Shown: positions 17,961 to 27,547, counted from the first letter of the stretch. The stretch is DNA of 64,000 bases from Virgibacillus_P tibetensis (GCF_036026595.1 NZ_JARZFX010000001.1:310001-374000); one strand, 5' to 3'. Numbers and translations are program-made. The notes: generated by a model from the letters alone, not told the origin.

Positions 17961-18590
17961 GTGGAATTATCAAAAAGACAAGAGAAAATTATTGAAATAG
18001 TTAAGGGAAATGGACCTATAACAGGGGAAAACATTGCTGAGCAATTAAGTTTAACAAGAGCTACATTGCGCCCAGATTTAGCGATACTTACCATGGCTGG
18101 ATTTTTGGATGCAAGACCTCGTGTAGGATATTTTTTTACCGGTAAGACAGGATCTGAATTACTTACAGAAAATATTAAAAAATTTAAAGTACATGAATTT
18201 CAGCACGTACCAGTAGTAGTAAAAGAAAGTGTTTCTGTCTACGATGCTATTTCCAGCATGTTTTTAGAAGACGTAGGCACATTATTTGTGGTAGATAATA
18301 ATTCTTGTTTAACAGGTGTTCTATCGCGCAAGGATTTGCTGAGGGCAAGTATTGGACAGCAAGACTTAAATGCAGTTCCAGTACACATTATTATGACTAG
18401 AATGCCTAATATAACAGTGTGCAGGAAAGAAGATAAGTTGATTGATGTAGCAAATGACCTTATAAATAAGCAAATTGATGGTGTACCTGTAGTGAAAGAC
18501 ACAGAAGTTGGTTTAGAAGTAGTAGGTCGTATTACTAAAACAACGATTACAAAAGCTTTTGTTGAATTGATTATGGACGAACATATATAA
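17961..18590 (+). CDS. ccpN: transcriptional repressor CcpN (HTH plus CBS pair)
   Basis: A 209-residue regulator. An N-terminal winged HTH (about 1-60, with LTRATLRPDLAIL) is followed by two CBS domains (about 75-205, with HVPVVV...DVGTLFVV and DGVPVV). CcpN represses gluconeogenic genes (gapB, pckA) and the small RNA SR1 under glycolytic conditions, sensing ATP/ADP. It starts at GTG behind GGTGGTGAG. It sits 42 bases upstream of ppsR, as in B. subtilis yqzB-yqfL. Confidence 0.95.
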   Translation: MELSKRQEKIIEIVKGNGPITGENIAEQLSLTRATLRPDLAILTMAGFLDARPRVGYFFTGKTGSELLTENIKKFKVHEFQHVPVVVKESVSVYDAISSMFLEDVGTLFVVDNNSCLTGVLSRKDLLRASIGQQDLNAVPVHIIMTRMPNITVCRKEDKLIDVANDLINKQIDGVPVVKDTEVGLEVVGRITKTTITKAFVELIMDEHI

Positions 18591-18632
18591 ACACCATATA
18601 ACTAAACGCTTACGTAGGAGGGGGAGCTAATT

Positions 18633-19436
18633 ATGAAAACTGAACCGATTGTATATGTTTTATCAGATTCTGTTGGGGAAACAGCGGAATTAGTAATTAA
18701 AGCAGGTTTAAGCCAGTTCAATAATGGTGACTATAAAATACAACGAATTCCTTATGTAGAGGATAAGGTGACAGTTGACGAGACAATCCAACTAGCCAAA
18801 GAGAGAAATGGTATAATCGGATTTACGTTGGTTGATCCAAAGCTTAGAAATTATGTTAATGAACAGGCTAAAAAGTTTGATATAGAGGCAATTGATATAA
18901 TGGGACCAATGATATCTGCAATGGAAAGAGCATTTGAGAATACACCTCGTCTCGAGGCAGGACTTGTTCATAAACTGGATGAGGATTATTTCAAACGTGT
19001 TGAAGCCATTGAATTTGCTGTAAAGTATGACGATGGCAGGGATTCCAGAGGGATAGCCAGAGCGGACATTATATTAATTGGTGTATCAAGAACATCTAAA
19101 ACCCCTCTCTCCCAATATTTAGCACATAAACGTTTGAAAGTTGCTAACGTGCCAATTGTACCTGAAGTAGATCCACCTGAGGAGTTATATGGGATTGATT
19201 CTAAAAAATGTATTGGGTTAAGCATAAGTCCAGAAAAATTAAATGAGATCAGAAGAGAACGTTTAAAGGCATTAGGACTCGGAGATCAAGCTACCTATGC
19301 GAATATGCAAAGAATACACGAAGAACTGGCCTATTTTGATAAAGTAGTTAATACGATTGGGTGCGAGGTAATTGATGTATCAAATAAAGCAGTTGAAGAA
19401 ACTGCAAATATTATTCTACACATGATACAAAAGTAG
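18633..19436 (+). CDS. ppsR: PPDK/PEP synthase regulatory protein (DUF299 kinase/pyrophosphorylase)
   Basis: A 267-residue bifunctional ADP-dependent Ser/Thr kinase and Pi-dependent phosphorylase. It begins with VYVLSDSVGETAELV, contains the P-loop GVSRTSKT at 150-157, and continues TPLSQYLAHKRLKVANVPIVPEV. In B. subtilis the homologue YqfL is needed for gluconeogenic growth alongside CcpN. The RBS TAGGAGGGGGAGC is very strong. No PPDK gene is visible here. Confidence 0.94.
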   Translation: MKTEPIVYVLSDSVGETAELVIKAGLSQFNNGDYKIQRIPYVEDKVTVDETIQLAKERNGIIGFTLVDPKLRNYVNEQAKKFDIEAIDIMGPMISAMERAFENTPRLEAGLVHKLDEDYFKRVEAIEFAVKYDDGRDSRGIARADIILIGVSRTSKTPLSQYLAHKRLKVANVPIVPEVDPPEELYGIDSKKCIGLSISPEKLNEIRRERLKALGLGDQATYANMQRIHEELAYFDKVVNTIGCEVIDVSNKAVEETANIILHMIQK

Positions 19437-20051
19437 TTTACTTAATTTACATGAAAGGCCCTTTTCGCATAGTTTGTTGCTATTTTATATAAACTGTGTC
19501 AATGTTGATTTCCGTATCGGGAGTTGCAACGCTTCGGCTTTCCCGAAAAGCAAAATCTTCTTTCCTGAATAAGGAAAACACTTTGAATGATAACATGTAA
19601 TGCTGCCGAAGCTTTTCTTGTCTCAGCTGTTGCTTTTTCCGACAATCCACTGCTACTGCTACAGCGAAAACACAAATGCTATGATTACGTAGTGTATTTA
19701 CGAAGCAGTATATACTTGAAAAACAACACTCTTTAAAAAAACTCATATAAAAACATTCTACGATGGACTGGTAGAATGTTTTTACTATTTCATTATGAAT
19801 ATCTTTTTACAAAATTAAATACTTTTTGTTAGCAATTTCTGCAGATCTGTATTATAATCAATTTTTGTGTAAAGATATAATATATAAATAAATTTTTACG
19901 TGTACACGATATTCTGAAAAGTAAAACATTCATTTATAAGAAGGATATTAGAGGTGCAGCATAGAATTAATATATAAAGATATAGCACCCGAATACATAT
20001 TGGGTTTATATATTAAGTCTTAGAGGTAAAATGTAAATAAGAGAATAGTAC
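19437..20051 (+). other. long non-coding spacer between ppsR and dnaG
   Basis: Over 600 bases without a credible gene, where B. subtilis would have yqxD. Bases 19460-19740 are richer in GC than their surroundings and contain GCTTCGGCTTTCCCG and GCCGAAGC blocks. From memory these resemble the dispersed intergenic elements of Bacillaceae whose copies carry GTTGATTT and GCTTTCC; this cannot be verified here. The rest is AT-rich and probably holds the dnaG promoter; no clear -35/-10 pair stands out. Confidence 0.4.
19750..19783 (+). terminator. bidirectional terminator-like hairpin
   Basis: AAAACATTCTAC pairs with GTAGAATGTTTT across a 9-base loop, with a T-run on the plus side and an A-run that would give a U-run on the minus side. 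Confidence 0.7.
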
Positions 20052-20231
20052 ATGAACCAAGAACCAAGTATGATCAAAATTGTCCTTCAATGGGTATACA
20101 GACTGCCAGAAGGTAATTTTTTTCGATTTCATAAAAAATATTGTCGAAAAATGAAGGATTTTCTAATATGGAACACGAATATTAGTAGAGCATGGTGGTT
20201 TATATGGCCAATCAAATATCTGAAGAAGTAA
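20052..20231 (+). CDS. possible 59-residue basic, aromatic-rich protein overlapping dnaG
   Basis: An open frame starting MNQEPSMIKIVLQWVYRLPE and ending WWFIWPIKYLKK, with ten Lys/Arg and five Trp. It overlaps the start of dnaG by 28 bases in another frame. The upstream AAGAGA is a weak RBS. The composition is unlike random AT-rich translation, but I recognise no family. Confidence 0.25.
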   Translation: MNQEPSMIKIVLQWVYRLPEGNFFRFHKKYCRKMKDFLIWNTNISRAWWFIWPIKYLKK

Positions 20232-22018
20232 TTGAAGAAATACGTAAATCAAATGATATTGTGGATGTCATTGGTGAATACGTACAATTAAAAAAACAAG
20301 GAAGAAACTATTTTGGACTTTGTCCATTTCATGGTGAAAAGACCCCTTCTTTTTCTGTCACTCAAGAAAAACAGATTTTCCATTGCTTTGGTTGTGGAAA
20401 AGGCGGTAACGTAATGACTTTTTTAATGGAAATGGAAAGTTTCTCCTTTTACGAAGCATTACAGTTGCTTGCTAATAGAAGTGGCACAGAGTTACCAGAA
20501 ACAGGAATTAAAAGAGAAACTGCCTTATCTCAGGAAAACCAAAGTATATTATCGGCGAATGAATGGCTGACTAAACTTTATCATCACTTGCTAAGGTACA
20601 CTAAAGATGGTAAAGAAGGTTACAGCTACTTTAAAGAAAGAGGCGTGAGTGACGAATCTATTGATTTATTCCAATTGGGCTTCGCTCCTAATGTTAAGGA
20701 CTTCACAGCTGAATTTCTCGATAAAAAAGGATTCCACAAGCAGTTACTGGTTAAAGCAGGATTAGTCACCCTACAGGAAGATAACAGTGTAACAGATCGC
20801 TTTAGAGGCAGGGTTATCTTTCCAATCAGGAACCATTTGGGGAAGACGGTAGCATTTGGTGGTCGTTCCCTAGCAGAACAAGAACCTAAGTACTTGAACA
20901 GTTCTGAAAGTGAACTATTTCAAAAAGGAAAGCTACTTTATAATTTCGATTTAGCAAAGAAGCATATTCGTAAAGAAAGTGAAGTAATAATATTTGAAGG
21001 GTATATGGATGTAATCTCAGCATATCAGGCTGAGGTAAAAAATGTTGTTGCTACATTGGGAACATCATTAACGGAACAACAGGCCAAGCTTTTAAAAAGA
21101 TATGTGGATACGGTTATTCTATGCTATGACGCGGATAGAGCTGGAATTGAAGCAACGTATAAAGCCGCCAATTTATTACGTCAAGTTGGCTGTTATGTTA
21201 AGATCGCAAACCTGCATGATAACATGGATCCTGATAATTTTATTAAGCAACATGGTTCTGAAGCGTTTAAAAAAGAGGTAATACAGGCGAGCAGCACATT
21301 TATAAGTTTCTACATGCGGTATTTAAAGAAAGATTTCAATTTAAGTCTGGAAGGAGACCGCATAAAATATATTGAAAAAGTTTTAAACCAACTCGCCGTG
21401 ATTGAAAGTCCAGTTGAACGGGAATATTATTTAAGAGAGCTGAGTAATGAATACAACATCTCACTAGATACTTTAACTGATGAAATTGTCACACTTCGAG
21501 AAAAGAAAGGCATTCATAAGGATAAGGGAGAAAAGAACAGATATACTAATAGAACAACAAGTAATTCTCGAAATAAAAAGTTATTACCAGCTTTTCATAA
21601 TGCTGAAAAACAGCTTATTTCATATATGTTGCAAGATGCCATTATAACTGATAAGGTGCAGGAGGAAATAGGTGCCGGCTTTAACTTGGATGAGCATAAG
21701 ATTATTGCAACACACTTATATGCATATTATGAAGAAGGTCATCCTGCAGATGTTAGTTTATTTATCGAAAGACTAACAGATCAGAGAGTAAAACAGCTAG
21801 TTATTGAAATAGCTATGACTCCTATGCTTGATGATATCAGCGATAAAGAAATCAATGATTATATTAGGATTATTCGTGCTGAAACTAAGGATATGAGCAG
21901 CATCAAATCATTAAGGGATCAACAAAGATTAGCTGAACAACAAGATGATCCCATGAAGGCTGCACAAATAGCTATGCAAATCATTGAAATACAAAAACAG
22001 TTAAAGAGTACGAAATGA
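20204..22018 (+). CDS. dnaG: DNA primase DnaG
   Basis: A 604-residue primase from the ATG at 20204. It has a CHC2 zinc finger with C40, H43, C61 and C64, a catalytic Toprim core (EGYMDV near 263, DADRAG near 308), and a C-terminal helicase-binding domain beyond about 450. The start follows family alignment (MANQISEEVIEE) and uses GGTGG as RBS; the ATG at 20192 would add MVVY. It synthesises RNA primers with DnaB/DnaC helicase at the fork. sigA follows after 31 bases in the classical dnaG-rpoD unit. Confidence 0.96.
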   Translation: MANQISEEVIEEIRKSNDIVDVIGEYVQLKKQGRNYFGLCPFHGEKTPSFSVTQEKQIFHCFGCGKGGNVMTFLMEMESFSFYEALQLLANRSGTELPETGIKRETALSQENQSILSANEWLTKLYHHLLRYTKDGKEGYSYFKERGVSDESIDLFQLGFAPNVKDFTAEFLDKKGFHKQLLVKAGLVTLQEDNSVTDRFRGRVIFPIRNHLGKTVAFGGRSLAEQEPKYLNSSESELFQKGKLLYNFDLAKKHIRKESEVIIFEGYMDVISAYQAEVKNVVATLGTSLTEQQAKLLKRYVDTVILCYDADRAGIEATYKAANLLRQVGCYVKIANLHDNMDPDNFIKQHGSEAFKKEVIQASSTFISFYMRYLKKDFNLSLEGDRIKYIEKVLNQLAVIESPVEREYYLRELSNEYNISLDTLTDEIVTLREKKGIHKDKGEKNRYTNRTTSNSRNKKLLPAFHNAEKQLISYMLQDAIITDKVQEEIGAGFNLDEHKIIATHLYAYYEEGHPADVSLFIERLTDQRVKQLVIEIAMTPMLDDISDKEINDYIRIIRAETKDMSSIKSLRDQQRLAEQQDDPMKAAQIAMQIIEIQKQLKSTK

Positions 22019-22049
22019 ATATTTACGTAGTCTGGAAGGAGGGGGACTC

Positions 22050-23171
22050 ATGGCCGATAATAAGCCTTCGCAAACAAAAGAAAATGAACCAGAGCTAACA
22101 CTGGAGCAAGCAAAAGATCAATTGCTTGAAATGGGCAAAAAAAGAGGCGTCTTGGCTTATGAAGAAGTAGCAGATCGCTTATCCAACTTTGTTATTGAAT
22201 CAGATCAAATGGATGAATTTTATGAGTACCTAGGAGAACAGGGTGTAGAAATAATTGGTGAGTCTGAAGATGATCCGAATATGCGACAAATCGCAAAAAC
22301 AGAAGAATTTAACTTAAGTGACCTCAGTGTGCCATTAGGTATTAAAATCAACGATCCTGTCCGCATGTACTTAAAGGAAATAGGTCGTGTTGATTTATTG
22401 TCCGCTGCAGAGGAAATTGAACTTGCAACACGTATTGAAAAAGGAGACGAGGAAGCAAAGCGTCGCCTGGCAGAAGCAAATCTGCGTTTGGTTGTGAGTA
22501 TAGCTAAACGCTATGTTGGTAGGGGAATGCTATTTCTTGATCTTATTCAAGAAGGAAATATGGGCTTAATTAAAGCTGTTGAAAAGTTTGACTTTCGCAA
22601 AGGGTTTAAATTTAGTACCTATGCAACATGGTGGATTCGCCAGGCGATCACACGTGCAATTGCTGATCAGGCAAGAACAATCCGTATTCCAGTTCATATG
22701 GTTGAAACAATAAATAAACTTATACGTGTACAGCGTCAATTACTTCAAGATTTGGGGAGAGAACCAACACCTGAAGAGATTGGTGATGAAATGGAACTAA
22801 CACCAGACAAAGTCCGGGATATTCTTAAAATTGCCCAAGAACCTGTTTCATTGGAGACACCCATTGGCGAGGAAGATGACTCCCATCTAGGTGACTTTAT
22901 TGAAGACCAGGAGGCAATAGCTCCATCAGATCATGCAGCATATGAATTACTTAAAGAACAGCTTGAAGATGTATTGGATACCCTCACAGATCGCGAAGAA
23001 AATGTACTGCGTTTGCGGTTCGGTCTTGACGACGGACGTACCAGAACGTTGGAAGAAGTAGGTAAGGTTTTTGGTGTAACTAGAGAAAGAATTCGCCAAA
23101 TTGAGGCGAAAGCTTTGCGTAAGCTAAGACATCCGAGCCGGAGTAAACGACTAAAAGACTTTTTAGATTAA
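22050..23171 (+). CDS. sigA: RNA polymerase primary sigma factor SigA
   Basis: A 373-residue group 1 sigma factor. A region 1.1-like N-terminus (1-100) is followed by region 1.2 (DPVRMYLKEIGRV), the region 2 signature FDLIQEGNMGLIKAVEKFD-like block with YATWWIRQAI for -10 recognition, regions 3.0-3.2, and region 4 (VTRERIRQIEAKALRKLRHP) for -35 recognition. It directs housekeeping promoters such as those seen at rpsU and the tRNA cluster. The RBS is AAGGAGGGGG. Confidence 0.98.
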   Translation: MADNKPSQTKENEPELTLEQAKDQLLEMGKKRGVLAYEEVADRLSNFVIESDQMDEFYEYLGEQGVEIIGESEDDPNMRQIAKTEEFNLSDLSVPLGIKINDPVRMYLKEIGRVDLLSAAEEIELATRIEKGDEEAKRRLAEANLRLVVSIAKRYVGRGMLFLDLIQEGNMGLIKAVEKFDFRKGFKFSTYATWWIRQAITRAIADQARTIRIPVHMVETINKLIRVQRQLLQDLGREPTPEEIGDEMELTPDKVRDILKIAQEPVSLETPIGEEDDSHLGDFIEDQEAIAPSDHAAYELLKEQLEDVLDTLTDREENVLRLRFGLDDGRTRTLEEVGKVFGVTRERIRQIEAKALRKLRHPSRSKRLKDFLD

Positions 23172-23282
23172 TATGTTTAGTCATTGGGCGCAAATTGTGA
23201 ACAATGACTTTTCCTGTTCTTTTGCAGGTTCGATAGAGAAATAATCTCACATGTTCATGCCATTTGCATAGGAGTGAGGTGT

Positions 23283-23816
23283 ATGGCTAATGATCGAATT
23301 GCTACAATTGTTAAAGAAATTAATTATTGGAAGGCTCATAAGTTACTGCCGGACGTGTATTGTGATTTTCTTCTTGCACTATACACAAGAGGCGATACGG
23401 CAGAAGTTTCTGCACAGTCAATAAGAAGCAGGAATACTATTTTAACTGTCCAAATGATCCTTTTAGTGTTGTTGTTACCGTTTTCATTTCTTGTCATATA
23501 TTCTACGCAATTTCATCTTATTTTGCAACTTGGTATTCTTGTTCTTTTTTTTAGTTATTCTTGTTGGATGGCAGTATTACTTAAAAAAAACAATACTATT
23601 TTCTTTCAGGTTGCTTTAGTAATAGCTTTATTACTATTATTGTTCATGTCAGTTATTACAAGTCAGTTCTTATCTGACTACAAATGGTTAATCAACATCC
23701 TGCTTCCGTTAAATTTTTTAATCTGGTTATTACTGGGGTATAAGAATCATATGAAATACCTTATGTTCTCCAGTATAATAGGACTATTATTTACCTTATT
23801 TTTTATTGTTTTATAA
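23283..23816 (+). CDS. uncharacterised polytopic membrane protein between sigA and cccA
   Basis: A 177-residue product. A soluble head of about 50 residues (MANDRIATIVKEINYWKAHK, then LLPDVYCDFLLALYTRG) is followed by about five hydrophobic helices to the C-terminus. The head motif WKxHKLLPDxYCDFLLALY looks conserved-type, but I cannot name the family. It starts at ATG 23283 after AGGAGTGAGG. This gene is absent between sigA and cccA in B. subtilis. The function is unknown. Confidence 0.8.
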   Translation: MANDRIATIVKEINYWKAHKLLPDVYCDFLLALYTRGDTAEVSAQSIRSRNTILTVQMILLVLLLPFSFLVIYSTQFHLILQLGILVLFFSYSCWMAVLLKKNNTIFFQVALVIALLLLLFMSVITSQFLSDYKWLINILLPLNFLIWLLLGYKNHMKYLMFSSIIGLLFTLFFIVL

Positions 23817-23919
23817 ATATTCACATCTTATCCCTTTAAACTAATTTGAATATCGAGTAAAATATATATAGCCTTTTCAAATGAATTAGAATATGGGGAT
23901 TACATAAGGAGGAAACGCT

Positions 23920-24294
23920 ATGAGAAAGAACCCAGTTATCCCATTTGCAATCATTGCTATTTTTGGGATACTTACAGTAATTGTTATATCATTTGTTGGT
24001 TTAAACCAGCGTGAAGACATTCAGCAAGCTGAAGAAGGCGGAACTGAGCAAACGGATGAACAAGAAGGAGAAACAACTGGAGATCCTGATGAGATCTACC
24101 AAGCGAATTGCTCAAGCTGCCATGGTGGTGATTTGTCCGGAGGAAATGCGCCGGATTTAACACAAGTAGGAAGTAAACTTTCAGAAGAAGAAATTCAAGA
24201 TGTTATTATTAATGGACAAGGTTCTATGCCTGCAGGAATGGCTACTGATACGGAAGCTGAAGTACTGGCAACCTGGTTATCTGAAAAAGAATAA
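23920..24294 (+). CDS. cccA: membrane-anchored cytochrome c-550
   Basis: A 124-residue small c-type cytochrome. An N-terminal transmembrane anchor (about 8-28) precedes an acidic linker and a haem-binding CSSCH (C64, C67, H68), with methionine ligand candidates M103 and M107 in GSMPAGM. Electron carrier on the outer face of the membrane. It follows sigA in B. subtilis as well, here with one gene inserted between. The AGGAGG RBS is clear. Confidence 0.94.
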   Translation: MRKNPVIPFAIIAIFGILTVIVISFVGLNQREDIQQAEEGGTEQTDEQEGETTGDPDEIYQANCSSCHGGDLSGGNAPDLTQVGSKLSEEEIQDVIINGQGSMPAGMATDTEAEVLATWLSEKE

Positions 24295-24300
24295 TAATAC

Positions 24301-24341
24301 AAAAGAAGAGCTTTCTGCTATGAACAGAAGCTCTTCTTTTT
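24301..24341 (+). terminator. terminator after cccA
   Basis: AAAAGAAGAGCTTTCTG pairs with CAGAAGCTCTTCTTTT around a 7-base loop, followed by T and A residues. Confidence 0.88.
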
Positions 24342-24381
24342 ACTTTGAAGTGGGTAACCCTAACAGAAAGTAGAGATATAT

Positions 24382-25110
24382 ATGATAAATAGCATTAAAC
24401 TATCAGAACGTTTAAAAACAATAGCTTCATTTTTACCAAAAGGAACTGTTTTTGCGGATATAGGATCAGACCATGCATATCTGCCTTGTTTTGTGTGCCT
24501 TCAAGATAAAACTGCTAAAGCGATTGCCGGTGAAGTTAATGAAGGGCCATTCAACAGTGCAAAGGATACTGTGGCAACATGCAACTTAACATCTGTCATT
24601 GAAGTGCGTTTAGGAAACGGTTTACAGGTAATAAATGAGAAAGATGAAATAAAACAACTTGTTATCGCTGGCATGGGGGGTGCTTTAATTCGTATGATAT
24701 TAGAAGAAGGTAAAAAGAAACTCTCTTCCGTTCAGCGCATTATTGCCCAACCGAACGTGGATGCAAGAAGTGTCCGAAAATGGCTAATTGAGCATCGTTT
24801 CATGATTACTAATGAAGCAATCATTGAAGAGAGTGGACATATTTACGAAATTATTGTTGCTGATAAAATAAACATTATAAATCCGGATAATGAAGACATA
24901 AGTGAAAAACAATTATTGTTTGGACCTTTGCTTATGGAAAATAAACCAAAGGCGTTTTATTCTAAATGGAAGCTTGAATACGAGAAGCTCCAACATGTCA
25001 TTGAACAAATGAAAAAAGCTAAAAAAGTAAATGAAGAAAAAATAATACGGTACGAGTTTGAATTACAATTGATCAGGGAGGTAATTGAAGATGAAGAGAA
25101 TACTCAATAA
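24382..25110 (+). CDS. trmK: tRNA (adenine(22)-N(1))-methyltransferase TrmK
   Basis: A 242-residue SAM-dependent methyltransferase. It has SERLKTIASFLPKG, the motif I region FADIGSDHAYLP, AGEVNEGPFNSA, the catalytic IAGMGGALI and AQPNVDARSVRKWL, all TrmK-family blocks, and a coiled-coil C-terminal part. It methylates A22 in the D-loop of tRNAs. The 3' end overlaps yqfO by 20 bases, the conserved trmK-yqfO coupling. Confidence 0.95.
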   Translation: MINSIKLSERLKTIASFLPKGTVFADIGSDHAYLPCFVCLQDKTAKAIAGEVNEGPFNSAKDTVATCNLTSVIEVRLGNGLQVINEKDEIKQLVIAGMGGALIRMILEEGKKKLSSVQRIIAQPNVDARSVRKWLIEHRFMITNEAIIEESGHIYEIIVADKINIINPDNEDISEKQLLFGPLLMENKPKAFYSKWKLEYEKLQHVIEQMKKAKKVNEEKIIRYEFELQLIREVIEDEENTQ

Positions 25111-26206
25111 CTCTGATGTTTTCCAAATAATGGAAGAGTGGGGGCCAAGGAAATTAGCTTATAACTGGGATAATGTTGGCTTACAAATTGGATCACATGC
25201 TTCAATCGTAAAAAAAATCATGATAACATTGGATGTTTTAGAGTCTGTTGTTGATGAAGCGATCGAAAAAAATGTTAACCTCATTATTGCTCACCACCCG
25301 CTCTTGTTTAAACCCTTGAAACAAGTTAATGTTGATAGCCCTCAAGGTCGTACAATTGAGAAATTAATAAAACATAATATAACTGTATATGCATCACATA
25401 CTAATCTGGACATAGCAAATGGCGGAGTTAATGATATACTGTGTGATTTATTGAAAGTTGAATCCACAGATGTATTAGTTAACACACATACACAGAAGTT
25501 AGTTAAAGTAGTTGTATTTGTTCCTCTATCACATGCAGAAGAGGTTCGTGAGGCTATAGGCGATAGTTCAGCAGGTCATATAGGTAATTACAGTCATTGT
25601 ACTTTTCAAACAGAAGGACAAGGAACGTTCAAGCCACTAGAAGGTGCTAATCCTTCTATAGGAAATATAAATCAAATGGAATTCGTTGATGAAGTAAAAA
25701 TAGAAACAATAGTACCAGAAGAAAAGCTTCAGCCAGTAATTAATGCTATGATAAGAGCTCATCCTTATGAAGAAGTTGCTTATGATATTTATCCCATGGA
25801 TAATAAAGGAGAAACATATGGAATTGGTCGGATCGGCACGATGAAGAACGAAATGAGCCTTGAACAGTTTTCCAATCATGTTAAATCTGTATTTGGACTT
25901 TCTCACGTCAAAGTAACAGGGGATTTAAAAAGTAAGGTGAAAAAAGTAGCTGTGCTTGGGGGTAGTGGAGAAAAATATCTTCACGCAGCTAAACAAAAAG
26001 GTGCCGATGTTTATGTAACGGGAGATATGACGTTTCATGCAGCTCAAGATGCCTGGCAAATGGGCTTATCTGTCATTGACCCGGGTCATTATATAGAAAA
26101 CATAATGAAAAAGGCAGCAAAGCAGTATATCGAAAAAAAAGTTCAAAACAATAGTATTGAAGTGGTTCTATCTGAATCAAATACAAATCCGTTTCAGATT
26201 TTATAG
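25091..26206 (+). CDS. yqfO: Nif3-like dinuclear metal centre protein YqfO
   Basis: A 371-residue NIF3/DUF34 protein with IAHHPLLFKP and SHTNLD near the N-terminus and GGSGEKYLHAAKQKGADVYVTGDMTFH plus DPGHYIE at the C-terminus, providing metal ligands. The middle carries the extra PII-like CutA-type insert of Bacillus YqfO (VFVPLSHAEEVREAIG to HPYEEVAYDIYP). It is often annotated as GTP cyclohydrolase I type 2, but the physiological reaction is unsettled. The ATG at 25091 follows AGGGAGG. Confidence 0.94.
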   Translation: MKRILNNSDVFQIMEEWGPRKLAYNWDNVGLQIGSHASIVKKIMITLDVLESVVDEAIEKNVNLIIAHHPLLFKPLKQVNVDSPQGRTIEKLIKHNITVYASHTNLDIANGGVNDILCDLLKVESTDVLVNTHTQKLVKVVVFVPLSHAEEVREAIGDSSAGHIGNYSHCTFQTEGQGTFKPLEGANPSIGNINQMEFVDEVKIETIVPEEKLQPVINAMIRAHPYEEVAYDIYPMDNKGETYGIGRIGTMKNEMSLEQFSNHVKSVFGLSHVKVTGDLKSKVKKVAVLGGSGEKYLHAAKQKGADVYVTGDMTFHAAQDAWQMGLSVIDPGHYIENIMKKAAKQYIEKKVQNNSIEVVLSESNTNPFQIL

Positions 26207-26233
26207 CAGCCAACATAAAAAGGAGTTTATTTA

Positions 26234-27547
26234 ATGGAAAAAAACAATTTCAGTCAGTTTTCATTTCATCCAACATTAGTAGAGGTTACCAAACGTTTGG
26301 AATTTCGCGAACCAACGGATGTTCAGATGCAGGTTATTCCTAAAGTATTACAGGGTAGGAGTATTATTGGACAATCACGAACAGGGTCGGGAAAAACACA
26401 TGCTTTCTTACTGCCTTTGTTTAACCAATTGGATACGAATAAACGCCAAGTGCAGTTTGTTATAACAGCACCAACAAGAGAACTGGCAATGCAAATACAC
26501 GAAGAAGTTAAAAAAATTATTCATTACGCTGGGCGTAACCAACAATGGATTTCGAAATTATTAGTTGGTGGTACAGATAAACAGAAAATGGCAGAAAAAC
26601 TAAAAGAACCTCCCCATATAATTGTTGGGACTCCGGGACGAATATTGGACTTGGTTAAGGATGGAGTAATATCCATATATTCTGCAACCTCTTTTGTTAT
26701 TGATGAAGCAGATCTAATGCTTGACATGGGTTTTATTGAAGAAGTAGATCAACTGTTAGTACGTTCTAAGAAGGATATTCAGTTGCTTGTATTCTCCGCA
26801 ACCATTCCACAGCGCCTGCAGCATTTTTTTAAAAAATATTTAAATAATGCTTTGCATGTAAAGGTGAATGATCATTTCTCTCCTGAAAAAATGGAGCATC
26901 GATTAATTGATTTGAGACATCGTAACGAAGCGGATGTAATTATGGATATTTCTAAAACAATTCAACCATATCTAGCCATCATTTTTACGAATGGAAAAGA
27001 AATAGCCAATAAATTAGCAGCTTCCCTCCAGGAAAAAGGACTGGATGCTGGATTGATTCATGGTGGATTGACTCCACGTGAACGTAAGCGTGCCCTGAAG
27101 GACATTCAAAGTCTTCGTTACCAATATGTCGTTGCTACCGATTTAGCTTCAAGAGGGATCGATATTAAGGGTGTGAGCCATGTAATTAACGCTCAGCTAC
27201 CTAAAGAGGAAAATTTCTATATTCACCGAGTTGGTAGAACTGCAAGAGCTGGGTTAGAAGGAACGGCAATTAGTATTTATCATGAAAACGATGTGAAGTT
27301 AATTGAAAAACTGGAGCAAAAAGGATTAAAATTCACGTATGCTGATGTGAAAAATGGAGAATGGGTTGATGCTAAATCCTGGAATGAGCGCTCATTACGA
27401 ACAAAGGTAACGACAGATATTGACAAAGAAGCATGGAAAAAAGTACGTAAAACGAATAAAGTAAAGCCAGGCTATAAGAAAAAAATGAAACAGCAGCAAA
27501 CGTCAATAAAAAGACAACTGACGAAAAAGAATAATTATAAGAAATAG
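26234..27547 (+). CDS. cshB: DEAD-box RNA helicase CshB
   Basis: A 437-residue helicase with a Q-motif (FREPTDVQMQVIP), Walker A SRTGSGKT, PTRELA, GTPGR, DEAD in VIDEADLMLDMGF, SAT, then domain 2 with HRVGRTARAG, and a Lys/Gln-rich C-terminal tail. CshB acts in RNA duplex unwinding and cold adaptation in B. subtilis. The order yqfO-cshB-nfo is conserved. The RBS is AAGGAG. Confidence 0.95.
   Translation: MEKNNFSQFSFHPTLVEVTKRLEFREPTDVQMQVIPKVLQGRSIIGQSRTGSGKTHAFLLPLFNQLDTNKRQVQFVITAPTRELAMQIHEEVKKIIHYAGRNQQWISKLLVGGTDKQKMAEKLKEPPHIIVGTPGRILDLVKDGVISIYSATSFVIDEADLMLDMGFIEEVDQLLVRSKKDIQLLVFSATIPQRLQHFFKKYLNNALHVKVNDHFSPEKMEHRLIDLRHRNEADVIMDISKTIQPYLAIIFTNGKEIANKLAASLQEKGLDAGLIHGGLTPRERKRALKDIQSLRYQYVVATDLASRGIDIKGVSHVINAQLPKEENFYIHRVGRTARAGLEGTAISIYHENDVKLIEKLEQKGLKFTYADVKNGEWVDAKSWNERSLRTKVTTDIDKEAWKKVRKTNKVKPGYKKKMKQQQTSIKRQLTKKNNYKK

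Noticed and set aside
19480..19746. 88-codon minus-strand ORF upstream of dnaG
   Set aside because: Low-complexity composition, no RBS and no family; lies in the repeat-like spacer.
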